Source of the DNA: Roseibium sp. MMSF_3544
Lineage (GTDB): Bacteria; Pseudomonadota; Alphaproteobacteria; Rhizobiales; Stappiaceae
DNA: 64,000 nucleotides
Direction: 5' to 3'
Assembly: GCF_030732845.1 (NCBI RefSeq)
Contig: NZ_JASHKA010000003.1
Span: 248,001-312,000 of the forward strand
The first letter of the stretch is position 1. Each line of letters begins with the position of its first letter. The notes under the pieces were generated by a model. That model did not search any database. It worked only from the letters and a program-made list of their open reading frames with translations, and had not been told where the DNA came from. This document shows positions 17,363 to 25,729 of this stretch, piece after piece. The translations under genes and the position numbers were made by a program.

Positions 17363-17626
17363 GGGTACGGACCCATAAATGAAGCCGATTTGGCGTCAGA
17401 AATGGCGAAATCTCGCAAGGAAGCGTGTGAAGAGCGGGCTGTATGCTCGGTCAAGCACGGTGACGCTGCGAGGTGAAGCCATTCTGCCGTCCTTCGGATT
17501 TGGCCGTTTTGGCCATCTGCTACGTCGCGAAAGGCTTGAAAATGAACCACATTTACTGCGCTTTCGCTCCTTTCATATGGCCAAAACGATCCAAACCAAA
17601 CCGACTTCAATTATGAGTCCGTACCC
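17363..17626. mobile_element. 264-bp miniature inverted-repeat element (MITE) with TA target duplication
   Basis: The ends are 31-bp terminal inverted repeats matching at 27 positions, each beginning GGGTACGGAC and continuing through CATAA and TGAAG to TTTGG. A TA dinucleotide flanks both ends (17361-17362 and 17627-17628), consistent with a target duplication. The 200-bp interior has no credible coding frame for a transposase. The termini look like those of IS5- or IS630-type elements common in alphaproteobacteria, so it is probably a non-autonomous derivative mobilised in trans. It separates the HIT gene from nudC and ends only 50 bases before the nudC start. Confidence 0.8.
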
Positions 17627-17676
17627 TAAGGTACGGCGCAAGCAAAGACCTGCCAGCACTTTCCAGGGATCCCAAC

Positions 17677-18621
17677 ATGCGTCCAGCTGCCGCTAGTCTC
17701 CAGGCTATGGAGATGAGCTTTATCGCCAATTCGCTCGACCGGCAGTCGGAACGGCGTGGAAACACTGCCTATCTGAAGGAATTGCTTGATCGCCCCGACA
17801 CGCGCGTCGTGCTGTCGACGGACAAGACACTTGTCTTCAGGGCGGATGCTGATCACGAGATCGGACACCCCCTTTCCGCGGCCCTGGCGCTTGGAGCGGT
17901 TACCGAAGAGATGGTGTTTCTTGGTCTGCGACCAGAAAGCGGTCAGGCGATTTTTGCAACAACGCTGCCCAGCAGCGACGAAGAGCTGGCTGAACGGGCA
18001 GACCTTGTCGTGCAGGACCTTAGGAACCTCGCGCTGACAAATGCCTTCCCTGATGAAGACCTCAGCGCTCTTGCGCAAGCGCGCGCGCTGATCCATTGGC
18101 ACCGGACACATCAACGTTGCTCGCGCTGCGGCGGGAAAACCGTCATGGCCGAGGCCGGTTACCGGCGCGACTGCCCTGACTGCGGCGCGGCCCACTTTCC
18201 CCGGACCGACCCTTGCGTGATCATGCTGATCACCGACAGGGACCGGGCCTTGCTCGGACGCCCGGCACGCCTTCCGGAAGGCGTCTATACGACACTCGCA
18301 GGCTTCATGGAGCCCGGAGAAACGATTGAACAGGCCGTGCGCCGCGAGGTACTTGAGGAAAGCCGGATCAGGGTCGGCGAAGTCAGGATGGTTTCAAACC
18401 AGCCGTGGCCGTTCCCGGCCAACCTGATGCTGGGATGCATCGGTACCGCAACGTCGTTCGACATCGAAATCGCGGACGACGAATTGGAAGCCTGCAAGTG
18501 GTGCGACAGAGCGGAAATCCGGCAGATGATCGATGGAACCCATCCCGAGGGCCACAGGATACCCCCGTCTATCTCGATCGCCTACGAGCTGATCACAGGC
18601 TGGCTGGAAAACCGGGTCTGA
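17677..18621 (+). CDS. nudC: NAD(+) diphosphatase (NADH pyrophosphatase)
   Basis: A 314-residue Nudix hydrolase that cleaves NAD(H) to NMN(H) and AMP and may decap NAD-capped RNA. A four-cysteine zinc ribbon (Cys148, 151, 166, 169 in CSRCGG and CPDCGAAHFPRTDP) precedes the Nudix box GFMEPGETIEQAVRREVLEES (positions about 209-229, shown by its key E and RE..EE residues). The QPWPFPAN segment is the NudC subfamily marker. The start at 17677 has AGGGAT upstream; a second Met lies ten residues later. It overlaps the following phosphatase gene by one base (TGATG), so the two are coupled. Its upstream region is the MITE. Confidence 0.93.
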   Translation: MRPAAASLQAMEMSFIANSLDRQSERRGNTAYLKELLDRPDTRVVLSTDKTLVFRADADHEIGHPLSAALALGAVTEEMVFLGLRPESGQAIFATTLPSSDEELAERADLVVQDLRNLALTNAFPDEDLSALAQARALIHWHRTHQRCSRCGGKTVMAEAGYRRDCPDCGAAHFPRTDPCVIMLITDRDRALLGRPARLPEGVYTTLAGFMEPGETIEQAVRREVLEESRIRVGEVRMVSNQPWPFPANLMLGCIGTATSFDIEIADDELEACKWCDRAEIRQMIDGTHPEGHRIPPSISIAYELITGWLENRV

Positions 18622-19199
18622 TGAGCTGGTGCATTTACCTGACCCACCCGGAGGTCACCATAGATCCATCGGTGCCTGTGCCGGATTGGGGACTTTCAGC
18701 GGTTGGTCACGAGAGGGCCAAAGCGGCGACGGAACTCCCTTTTTCCCATGAGCTGGGTGCTGTTGTTTCCAGCGCTGAAACCAAGGCTCTCGAAACAGCA
18801 CAGGCATTTGTCGAGCGTTTCGGGATGTCTCACGAAATTTACGAAGACCTGCACGAAAACGACCGCTCTGCGACCGGGTTTCTGCCCCAGGAGGAATTCG
18901 AGCAGACCGCGAATATGTTCTTTGCAAATCCCGACGTCTCTGTTCGAGGCTGGGAGCGGGCCCGGGACGCTCAGGAACGCATCGTGCGCACGACACGGCA
19001 AGCGCTGACCGGGTACAAGGCTGACCTGCCCGTCCTGTTCGCCGGTCACGGCGCCGCCGGGACCCTGCTCATGTGCCATCTCATGGGTGTCGCCATTTCC
19101 AGGGAACTTGATCAAGAGCGCGGAGGCTGCTGGTACAGGTTCCAGAAGGACTGGCTCACGACTAAGGCCGGGAGGGGATTGCGATGGACCGAGGTTTGA
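18621..19199 (+). CDS. Histidine phosphatase family protein with altered RHG motif
   Basis: A 192-residue protein of the phosphoglycerate-mutase-like histidine phosphatase superfamily. The N-terminal catalytic motif usually reads RHG/RHPE; here it is LTHPEV, so the histidine and glutamate are kept but the arginine is a threonine. Downstream, VVSSAETKALETAQ and the second catalytic AGHGAAGTLL motif are intact. The change may lower activity or signal a different substrate. The start ATG overlaps the nudC stop, which decides the start and shows coupled translation. Function is unknown beyond the fold. Confidence 0.8.
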   Translation: MSWCIYLTHPEVTIDPSVPVPDWGLSAVGHERAKAATELPFSHELGAVVSSAETKALETAQAFVERFGMSHEIYEDLHENDRSATGFLPQEEFEQTANMFFANPDVSVRGWERARDAQERIVRTTRQALTGYKADLPVLFAGHGAAGTLLMCHLMGVAISRELDQERGGCWYRFQKDWLTTKAGRGLRWTEV

Positions 19200-19386
19200 C
19201 GGTGTTAAAGCCTCGAGCCCTTCTTGGGTCGGAACGTCCTGCCCAAAGCGTCTGATGCCAAAAAGACTCGGCTCTTTGAAACGCTTCGAAACAGGATTTG
19301 CATTCCGGCAGCTGGCGTCGCAACGCTGCCCACCAGGCCGTGCCCATAAGTCCAACACGCAGCGGGAAGCAGCTTAAAGGGTGTGT

Positions 19387-20412
19387 CTAATTCAGCGGAC
19401 CGAGCTTTGCGAGACTGTATCTTTCAGAGATCCGGCTAAGTGTGCGCTCGGCGCGCTGTATCTCGTCATGACCCATAGACCCGTAAAAGAATGCCCGCGA
19501 GTATCGGCGCTCTCGAACCAAGGTGTCGACGTGATCTTCCACCACGCCGCCGACCCGGTCATAGACCCGACGGTGGATCGAGCCGTTTCGTGCGAAAACC
19601 GCGCCCGGATATTTTTTTGAAGTGGTTGTGTGCGTGATCGGTTTGCGCCCGATAATCGATGGGCGCGTCATACCACCGATCGCGTCGCCGGTGTGGACCT
19701 CCTCCTGGAGGTGATCTTTCGTCAGCACCAAAGCCATGAACATTCCGATTTCCATGTCCTTTTGCAGACGCCCGTTGGGCTCTGTATTGGCTGGCGAACT
19801 CAGGGGTGCGTTTGCCAGAGGCTGTTTCGCCAGCTGCTGTGCGAGCGCGTCCTTTTCGTCCTGGGTCTTGTTTGATGCATCGCGGATTTCTGTTGCCGCC
19901 TTGTGGGCAGCGGCCACCATGTCAAGCAGATGACGGCGAAGGCCGAGATAGTTCACCAAGGGATTTTCGGTGTAGGTCGAGGGGGAGGCGTTGCTCGCAC
20001 CGGCGTTGTTGAACATCTGCTTCGCTTCATTCGATATGATCCCCGCGACCGCGTCCCAGGCCTCGCCCGCAAACATCGACCGCGTGGGGTGCTCTGCAAC
20101 CCAGTTGGCTGCCCGCATCAAGCGAATGCTGTTCGTGCGCCCAATGGACTGGAGCGCTGTGTCAGCCACAGCGGACCGAAGCGTCACCTTTCCCACAGCC
20201 GTGCCCAAACCGGCAGCAAGGCCAAGAGACAACAGCGACACGGCAATGCTGACGCGTAACTCGTCAGCCTTTTTCTGGTTGTCGAGCACGGTTTTGAAGT
20301 TATCGAAGGCGCGAGAGTAGGCTTCAGCATACGGGATGATCCAATTGCGTTCCCAGTTACGCTGGATTTGCGGCAACTCCGCAATGTAGTGGTCGATAGT
20401 CTGAATCGACAT
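19387..20412 (-). CDS. Unrecognised 341-residue protein
   Basis: No family is recognised. The start at 20412 (MSIQTIDHYIAEL) is preferred over one four codons upstream. The N-terminal 60 residues are polar and helical; about 54-77 is a glycine-rich hydrophobic stretch (VSIAVSLLSLGLAAGLGTAVG) that could insert in a membrane or be a glycine zipper. A Gln/Ala-rich middle (KDALAQQLAKQPLANAPL) precedes a basic C-terminal half with RKPITHTTTSKKYPG and many Arg and His residues. There is no signal peptide. It stands alone between the phosphatase and a divergent transglycosylase gene. A secreted effector or toxin is possible but unsupported. Confidence 0.7.
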   Translation of the reverse strand: MSIQTIDHYIAELPQIQRNWERNWIIPYAEAYSRAFDNFKTVLDNQKKADELRVSIAVSLLSLGLAAGLGTAVGKVTLRSAVADTALQSIGRTNSIRLMRAANWVAEHPTRSMFAGEAWDAVAGIISNEAKQMFNNAGASNASPSTYTENPLVNYLGLRRHLLDMVAAAHKAATEIRDASNKTQDEKDALAQQLAKQPLANAPLSSPANTEPNGRLQKDMEIGMFMALVLTKDHLQEEVHTGDAIGGMTRPSIIGRKPITHTTTSKKYPGAVFARNGSIHRRVYDRVGGVVEDHVDTLVRERRYSRAFFYGSMGHDEIQRAERTLSRISERYSLAKLGPLN

Positions 20413-20650
20413 GGGTTTCTCCAATACATTTTGTCAAAAAAAAACGGCTTGAAATATCGCGCCGTACATCTCTCAAAAAAGACTATGGGCCTGATGTCCC
20501 TGACGCGCTGTTTGGCAATTGCTCCGACCACATTTCGATGCAATTCTCGCCCGCAATCGACCTCATCTGTGAGATCGCATAACGAGGTGGTCGGACCCGC
20601 TCAAACTTCGTGATAGTCTTCCGGCCGCGGAGATAGTTAGGGAACCAGCC

Positions 20651-21865
20651 GTGATCAAGAGCTTGAGGTTGATTTTTGTTGCGGCGCTGATCGCCTTGAT
20701 GGCGACGCCCGAACCGGCAACAGCCGGAAAATACGATGCCCAGTTCCAGAAGTTTCTGAAATCAGACGTGATTCCGGCAGCCCGCCAGGCAGGTGTCTCG
20801 CAGGCAACGCTTGATCGCGAGTTGGCCGGTCTGACACCTGACACATCCTTGCCAGGGCTCGTCGGCCCCGGTGGCAAAGGCGCTCCGCCCAAAGTCAACT
20901 TCCAGGCGGAGTTCCGCGCACCGCAACGGTATTTTCGCGACAGCCAGTTCAATTCTCTCGTACCGGGCGGCCGGCGCCTGATGCAAAAACATGCCGCGAC
21001 GCTCAAGAAAATCGAAGCCAGGTACGGAGTTCCAAAACGCATCATTCTGGCGATCTGGGCACGGGAGTCCGGCTATGGCGCCGCCAAGATCCCTCACGAT
21101 GCGCTGCGCGTTCTGGCAACGCAGGCGTTCATGGGACAGCGTGCGGACTTCTTCAAAGGTGAACTGATCGCTGCACTCAAAATCCTGCAAAACGGCGATG
21201 TAACGCGCCGCGCGATGAGAAGTTCCTGGGGCGGCGCCATGGGACAGCCGCAGTTCCTGCCGTCATCCTATCTGAAATATGCCGTTGATTTTGATGGTGA
21301 CGGCAAGCGCAACATCTGGACGTCCGAAATTGACACGATGGCGTCGATTGCCAACTACCTCGCTGCCCACGGCTGGGCAAAAGAACGGGACTGGGGCTAC
21401 GAAGTCCATCTTCCGGAAAGCGTATCGTGTACGCGTGAGGGTCCGGACAACAGGCAGAAAATCTCAACCTTCGTGAATGAGGGCGTGAAAAGGGTCAGCG
21501 GGAAACCATTCCCGAATTACGAACTCAATCGCCCCGGGAACATTTTGCTGCCGGCAGGACGATACGGGCCCGCTTTCATTGCCACGGAAAACTTCTATGT
21601 CCTGAAGGAATACAACGAGAGCGATACATACGCCCTCTTTGTCGGACATCTCGCGGACCGTTACGGCAACAACAAGGCGTTCATCGGCGACTGGAAACCC
21701 ATGAAGGAAACAACACGGGGGGCAGTGCGCAACCTGCAGCTTCGGCTTGAGGGGCTTGGTCACGATGTTGGCGGGGCGGACGGGCTGATCGGTTTCAAAA
21801 CCCGCCGTTCCATCGGTAAAGATCAGGAAAAGAACGGTTTTTTCGCAACTTGCTGGGTCGGGTAG
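20651..21865 (+). CDS. Lytic murein transglycosylase, MltB-like (SLT_2) with peptidoglycan-binding domain
   Basis: A 404-residue periplasmic enzyme that cleaves peptidoglycan glycan strands to form 1,6-anhydro ends. A Sec signal covers about residues 1-25 (ending ATAG). The catalytic glutamate sits in AIWARESGYG, followed by the family blocks VLATQAFMGQRADFF, SSWGGAMGQPQFLPSSYLKYAVDFDGDGKRNIW and ANYLAAHGW. The last 60 residues (AVRNLQLRLEGLGHDVGGADGLIGFKTRRSI) form a PG_binding_1 domain. Start has TTAGGGAAC upstream. It is divergent from the unknown gene at 19387-20412 and followed by an unrelated signalling protein. Confidence 0.92.
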   Translation: MIKSLRLIFVAALIALMATPEPATAGKYDAQFQKFLKSDVIPAARQAGVSQATLDRELAGLTPDTSLPGLVGPGGKGAPPKVNFQAEFRAPQRYFRDSQFNSLVPGGRRLMQKHAATLKKIEARYGVPKRIILAIWARESGYGAAKIPHDALRVLATQAFMGQRADFFKGELIAALKILQNGDVTRRAMRSSWGGAMGQPQFLPSSYLKYAVDFDGDGKRNIWTSEIDTMASIANYLAAHGWAKERDWGYEVHLPESVSCTREGPDNRQKISTFVNEGVKRVSGKPFPNYELNRPGNILLPAGRYGPAFIATENFYVLKEYNESDTYALFVGHLADRYGNNKAFIGDWKPMKETTRGAVRNLQLRLEGLGHDVGGADGLIGFKTRRSIGKDQEKNGFFATCWVG

Positions 21866-21989
21866 CAAAACAGTCTTAAGTAGCCATTGTACCGTCCAAG
21901 AAATACGGCATGCGCTACTCAACAGTTTAGTAATTTAGCTCGCGTAACCTAAGAGAACGTGTTCCGAACATCTGCCACGCGAGATGTGA

Positions 21990-24017
21990 ATGAAACTATT
22001 ACGGCATCAATCTCTTGGGTCGGCTGCGCTTGTTTTTGCCGGAGCACTTGTCCTTGCGCTTTCGTTTTTTGCCATATCCTTGTGGGAATTTAGCCGAACG
22101 GAGGCGGACGACCGCGCACGGATCGTTCAGCTCGCCGAAGCCTTTGTGAAGGAATATGCGGACCAGCATTCGGAGGGAATGCCGCTGCCCGCCTCGTTTC
22201 GCCGGATCGGATTGGAGAGTTTTCTGCAGACGCGGGTCGGCGACAAAACCCATGCGCCGGTGCGCGTGCGTGTTCCAGGTCCTCCTGGCCTCGAACTAGG
22301 CTCTGAGGAACCTCTTGCACATGTCGCGCAAAAAATAACCGTCATCGCGGAAAGCAGAGACCCTGCAATTTACGAAGAATTGCGCGTTGAAGGATCACGC
22401 GTCATCGGCCGCTCGATTTTCCCGACCTTTGCCACGTCAGAAGTCTGCGTTTCCTGTCACAACAAGGAACTAGGGGGAACGCCCTACAAGGCCGGAGACG
22501 TGATGGGCGCCTTTGTCGTCGAATCCGATCTGACCGCGTTTGTCATGCGCAGCCTTGCCTATTCCGGCGTTGCCTTCGGCGTCCTGCTCCTCGGTTACCA
22601 GTTGCTGGCAAACCGCGAAAATCGCAGAACCCGCGAAATTGTGGAACTTGAGGGGCAGGTCGAGCTTGAACGCCAAAGACGGGAGGCTGAAGCACATTCC
22701 AACTTTGTGCTTTCGCACGATTCCCTAACAGGACTGGCGAGACGTTCCGTTTTCATGGAGCGGTTGCGAGAACTCTGTTCGCAACAGGACAAGCCGAATT
22801 TCTTCGTAGCGCTGATCGACCTTGATGACTTCAAGACCATTAATGACACGATGGGTCACGATGCCGGCGATGCGTTGCTGACCACGGTTGGACACAGGCT
22901 CAAGCGCATTGCCGTTGAAGGCGGTGGCCTGGCCGCGCGATTTGGCGGGGACGAGTTCGCGCTGATTGTGCCGCAGTCCGAGCAGTTTCCGACCATGCAC
23001 GCGACCGGCTCCAGAGTTGTCGAACTCGTGCGCTGTGAAGTGATCCATAACAGCTTCTCGATCCAACCGAGTTGCTCGGTTGGCCTTTCGGCTTGCGGAC
23101 CTGATCATGTCCACGACGACGCATATCTTCTGAAATATGCAGATGCGGCACTTTATGCAGCCAAGGATGCCGGGAAAAACCAGTTCCGCCAGTTCAACGA
23201 CGAGATTCTGAAGACTCTCAACCGGCGCACTCTCATCACGTCCGCGCTGCCGCGCGCGCTCAAGTACAACGAGCTGGATGTTGCTCTCCAACCCAAGGTC
23301 TGCCTCGCGGACGGCAAAGCGGTCGAGTTCGAGACGCTGGCACGCTGGAACCTGGGCGCTAATTCGGTTGATCCGGACGAGTTTGTCAGGGTCGCGGAAG
23401 AAACCGGTACGATCTTCGATCTTGATCTGGCGATCCTTGCAAAAGGCGCGGAGTTCGCTGTCTCTGCTTCAAACCTGATCGGCGCGCCCGTGAGGATAAG
23501 CTCAAACGTGTCTGCGCTCGGGTTCCGCAGACCGCGAATTGCCGACGGGATCATGCAGTGCCTGCACAAGGCCGGGCTGGCGCCGCAACATCTCACGATT
23601 GAGGTTACAGAAAGTGTGCTGGTCGAAAATATCGCGACTGCAAACGAGAGCCTGAACAGCCTGCGTGCCTGCGGTATTCGCATCGCGCTTGACGATTTCG
23701 GAACCGGGTATTCGTCACTGCGCTACCTGCAACAATTGATTTTTGACGAGATCAAGATCGATCGGTCTTTCCTGCAGGACATTACCAGCGACAGCAAGAA
23801 ACACTTCCTTGTCATGAAGATCGTCGAGATGGCGATGGGCCTCGACAAGGAGGTCGTCATTGAAGGCATTGAAACCCAGGCACAGTTCGATCTGGCCCTG
23901 CGGACCGGTGCCCGCCTCGGCCAGGGATACTTTTTCTCCGACCCAATGGGTCACGATGCCTGCCTTGAGTACGCGCAAAAAGCCGGCCTCAATTTGCCCG
24001 ACAGGATGCACGGGTAA
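21990..24017 (+). CDS. Haem-binding (Tll0287/DUF3365-like) GGDEF-EAL signalling protein
   Basis: A 675-residue membrane protein. Helix 1 is about residues 10-32; the periplasmic part (33-180) ends in TSEVCVSCHNKELGGTPYKAGDVMGAF, with a c-type haem motif Cys153-Val-Ser-Cys156-His157, as in Tll0287-like sensors. Helix 2 (about 186-206) leads to a coiled coil, then a GGDEF domain (FGGDEFALIV) and an EAL domain with EFETLARW, DDFGTGYSS and IKIDRSF. The ExLxR core and DDFGTG are intact, so the protein may both make and degrade c-di-GMP. No RxxD inhibitory site precedes GGDEF. It probably couples redox state or a small gas to c-di-GMP. It stands alone. Confidence 0.9.
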   Translation: MKLLRHQSLGSAALVFAGALVLALSFFAISLWEFSRTEADDRARIVQLAEAFVKEYADQHSEGMPLPASFRRIGLESFLQTRVGDKTHAPVRVRVPGPPGLELGSEEPLAHVAQKITVIAESRDPAIYEELRVEGSRVIGRSIFPTFATSEVCVSCHNKELGGTPYKAGDVMGAFVVESDLTAFVMRSLAYSGVAFGVLLLGYQLLANRENRRTREIVELEGQVELERQRREAEAHSNFVLSHDSLTGLARRSVFMERLRELCSQQDKPNFFVALIDLDDFKTINDTMGHDAGDALLTTVGHRLKRIAVEGGGLAARFGGDEFALIVPQSEQFPTMHATGSRVVELVRCEVIHNSFSIQPSCSVGLSACGPDHVHDDAYLLKYADAALYAAKDAGKNQFRQFNDEILKTLNRRTLITSALPRALKYNELDVALQPKVCLADGKAVEFETLARWNLGANSVDPDEFVRVAEETGTIFDLDLAILAKGAEFAVSASNLIGAPVRISSNVSALGFRRPRIADGIMQCLHKAGLAPQHLTIEVTESVLVENIATANESLNSLRACGIRIALDDFGTGYSSLRYLQQLIFDEIKIDRSFLQDITSDSKKHFLVMKIVEMAMGLDKEVVIEGIETQAQFDLALRTGARLGQGYFFSDPMGHDACLEYAQKAGLNLPDRMHG

Positions 24018-24083
24018 GCAGATCCCTTTGCCGAAAGGTATTTTGTGCAATGGTCGAGCCTCAAGGCGCTGTAGTGAGAGCTG

Positions 24084-25715
24084 TCAGGCGCTCACCACGC
24101 CTTCCGGTGCGGTTTCCAGCCGGAAGGCTGCCGCCATCAGCGCTCTTGTGTAATCTGTCTTTGGTGCATCGAAGATCTGCTCTGCCGAGCCGGATTCCAC
24201 GACCTTGCCCTGACGCATGACAACCACTTCATTGGCCAGTGCCCTGACGACCTTCAGGTCGTGAGAGATGAACAGATAGGCAAGACCATGCGCTTTCTGG
24301 AGATCCCTGAGCAGATCGACCACCTGTGCCTGAACGCTCATGTCGAGGGCGGATGTCGGCTCGTCCAGCATCACGAACTTCGGTTCCAGAACCATCGCCC
24401 GCGCGATCGAGATACGCTGACGCTGGCCACCTGAAAACTCGTGCGGATACCGATGCCGGGTCGTCGCATCCAGGCCAACCTCCTCCAACGCCTTGGCGAC
24501 CTTGCGGTCCCGCTCCTCGGCAGAGATGTTCGGGAAGTGGACCTTGAGACCTTCGCCGACGATTTCGGAAACCGACATGCGCGGCGACAGCGCGCCGAAC
24601 GGATCCTGAAACACGATCTGCATGTCGCGGCGCAGCGGACGCATTTCCTTCCAGGAATTGGCCTGAATCTCCTGACCGTAAAAGCTGATACGGCCGGTCG
24701 ACGAGATCATGCGCAAGATAGCGAGTCCGAGCGTCGTCTTGCCAGACCCGCTTTCGCCGACGATGCCGAGCGTCTGGCCTTTCCTGACAGTCACATCGAT
24801 GCCGTCGACAGCCTTGATGTGGTCTACGGTCCGGCGCAACAGGCCTCTCTTGATCGGAAACCAGACCTTCAGGTCATCCGCCTGGACAACGATCGGTTTG
24901 CTGTCGTCGGTGACCGGCGGCTCGCCCTTGGGTTCGGCACCGAGAAGGTGCTTTGTGTAGTCGTGTTGCGGCCGCTCGAAGATGTCGGCGACCGGCCCTT
25001 GCTCGACGATCTTGCCGTCGGTCATCACGCAAACACGATCAGAAAACTTGCGAACGATCCCAAGGTCATGCGTGATGAACAGCATGGCCATGCCCTGCTG
25101 TCGCTGCAGCTTTTTCAGCAACTCCAGGATCTGTGCCTGAACGGTAACGTCGAGAGCGGTTGTCGGCTCGTCGGCAATGAGAAGATCCGGTTCATTGGCA
25201 AGTGCCATGGCGATCATCACGCGTTGACGCTGCCCGCCGGAAAGCTGGTGGGGATAGGATTTCAGCCGCGTTTCCGCTTCGCGAATGCCAACCTGGTTGA
25301 GCAACTCGAGAACCCTTGCGCGCGCCTGCGATTCTCCCATGCCGCGGTGGATCTTCAGGATTTCGGAGATCTGCCGTTCCACCGTGTGCAGCGGATTGAG
25401 CGATGTCATCGGTTCCTGAAATATCATCGAGATGACATTACCACGAACTTTGCGCATCTGGCTGTCATTGGCCTTCAGCAGATCCTCCCCGTTCATCAGG
25501 ATCTCACCCGACGGATGAGAGGCGGCCGGGTAGGGCAGCAGCTTGAGGATCGAAAGCGCGGACACGGATTTGCCCGAGCCGCTTTCGCCGACAAGTGCGA
25601 TGGTTTCGCCCTTGTTTATGTCGAAGGAAATCCTGTCGACAGCCAGCGTCTGTTTGCCGCCCTGGGTAAAGGCAACGGAGAGATCTTTTACGGAAACGAG
25701 CGTGTTGTTGGCCAT
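24084..25715 (-). CDS. yejF: Oligopeptide ABC transporter ATP-binding protein, YejF-like
   Basis: A 543-residue protein with two fused ABC domains, the hallmark of YejF. Domain 1 has Walker A GESGSGKSVSALSIL, signature LSGGQRQRVMIA and Walker B LLIADEPTTALD; domain 2 has GESGSGKTTLGLAIL, FSGGQRQRISIA and FVMLDEPTSALD, each complete. It hydrolyses ATP to drive peptide uptake through YejB and YejE. The start at 25715 has GAGGAGG upstream. The frame overlaps or abuts the permease gene (yejE ends at 25730). It is the last gene of the operon. Confidence 0.93.
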   Translation of the reverse strand: MANNTLVSVKDLSVAFTQGGKQTLAVDRISFDINKGETIALVGESGSGKSVSALSILKLLPYPAASHPSGEILMNGEDLLKANDSQMRKVRGNVISMIFQEPMTSLNPLHTVERQISEILKIHRGMGESQARARVLELLNQVGIREAETRLKSYPHQLSGGQRQRVMIAMALANEPDLLIADEPTTALDVTVQAQILELLKKLQRQQGMAMLFITHDLGIVRKFSDRVCVMTDGKIVEQGPVADIFERPQHDYTKHLLGAEPKGEPPVTDDSKPIVVQADDLKVWFPIKRGLLRRTVDHIKAVDGIDVTVRKGQTLGIVGESGSGKTTLGLAILRMISSTGRISFYGQEIQANSWKEMRPLRRDMQIVFQDPFGALSPRMSVSEIVGEGLKVHFPNISAEERDRKVAKALEEVGLDATTRHRYPHEFSGGQRQRISIARAMVLEPKFVMLDEPTSALDMSVQAQVVDLLRDLQKAHGLAYLFISHDLKVVRALANEVVVMRQGKVVESGSAEQIFDAPKTDYTRALMAAAFRLETAPEGVVSA

Positions 25716-25729
25716 CTGTCCGGTCCTCC

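Noticed and set aside
17379-17696. 105-residue frame inside the MITE
   Set aside because: It runs across the terminal repeat into the nudC leader and resembles no transposase.
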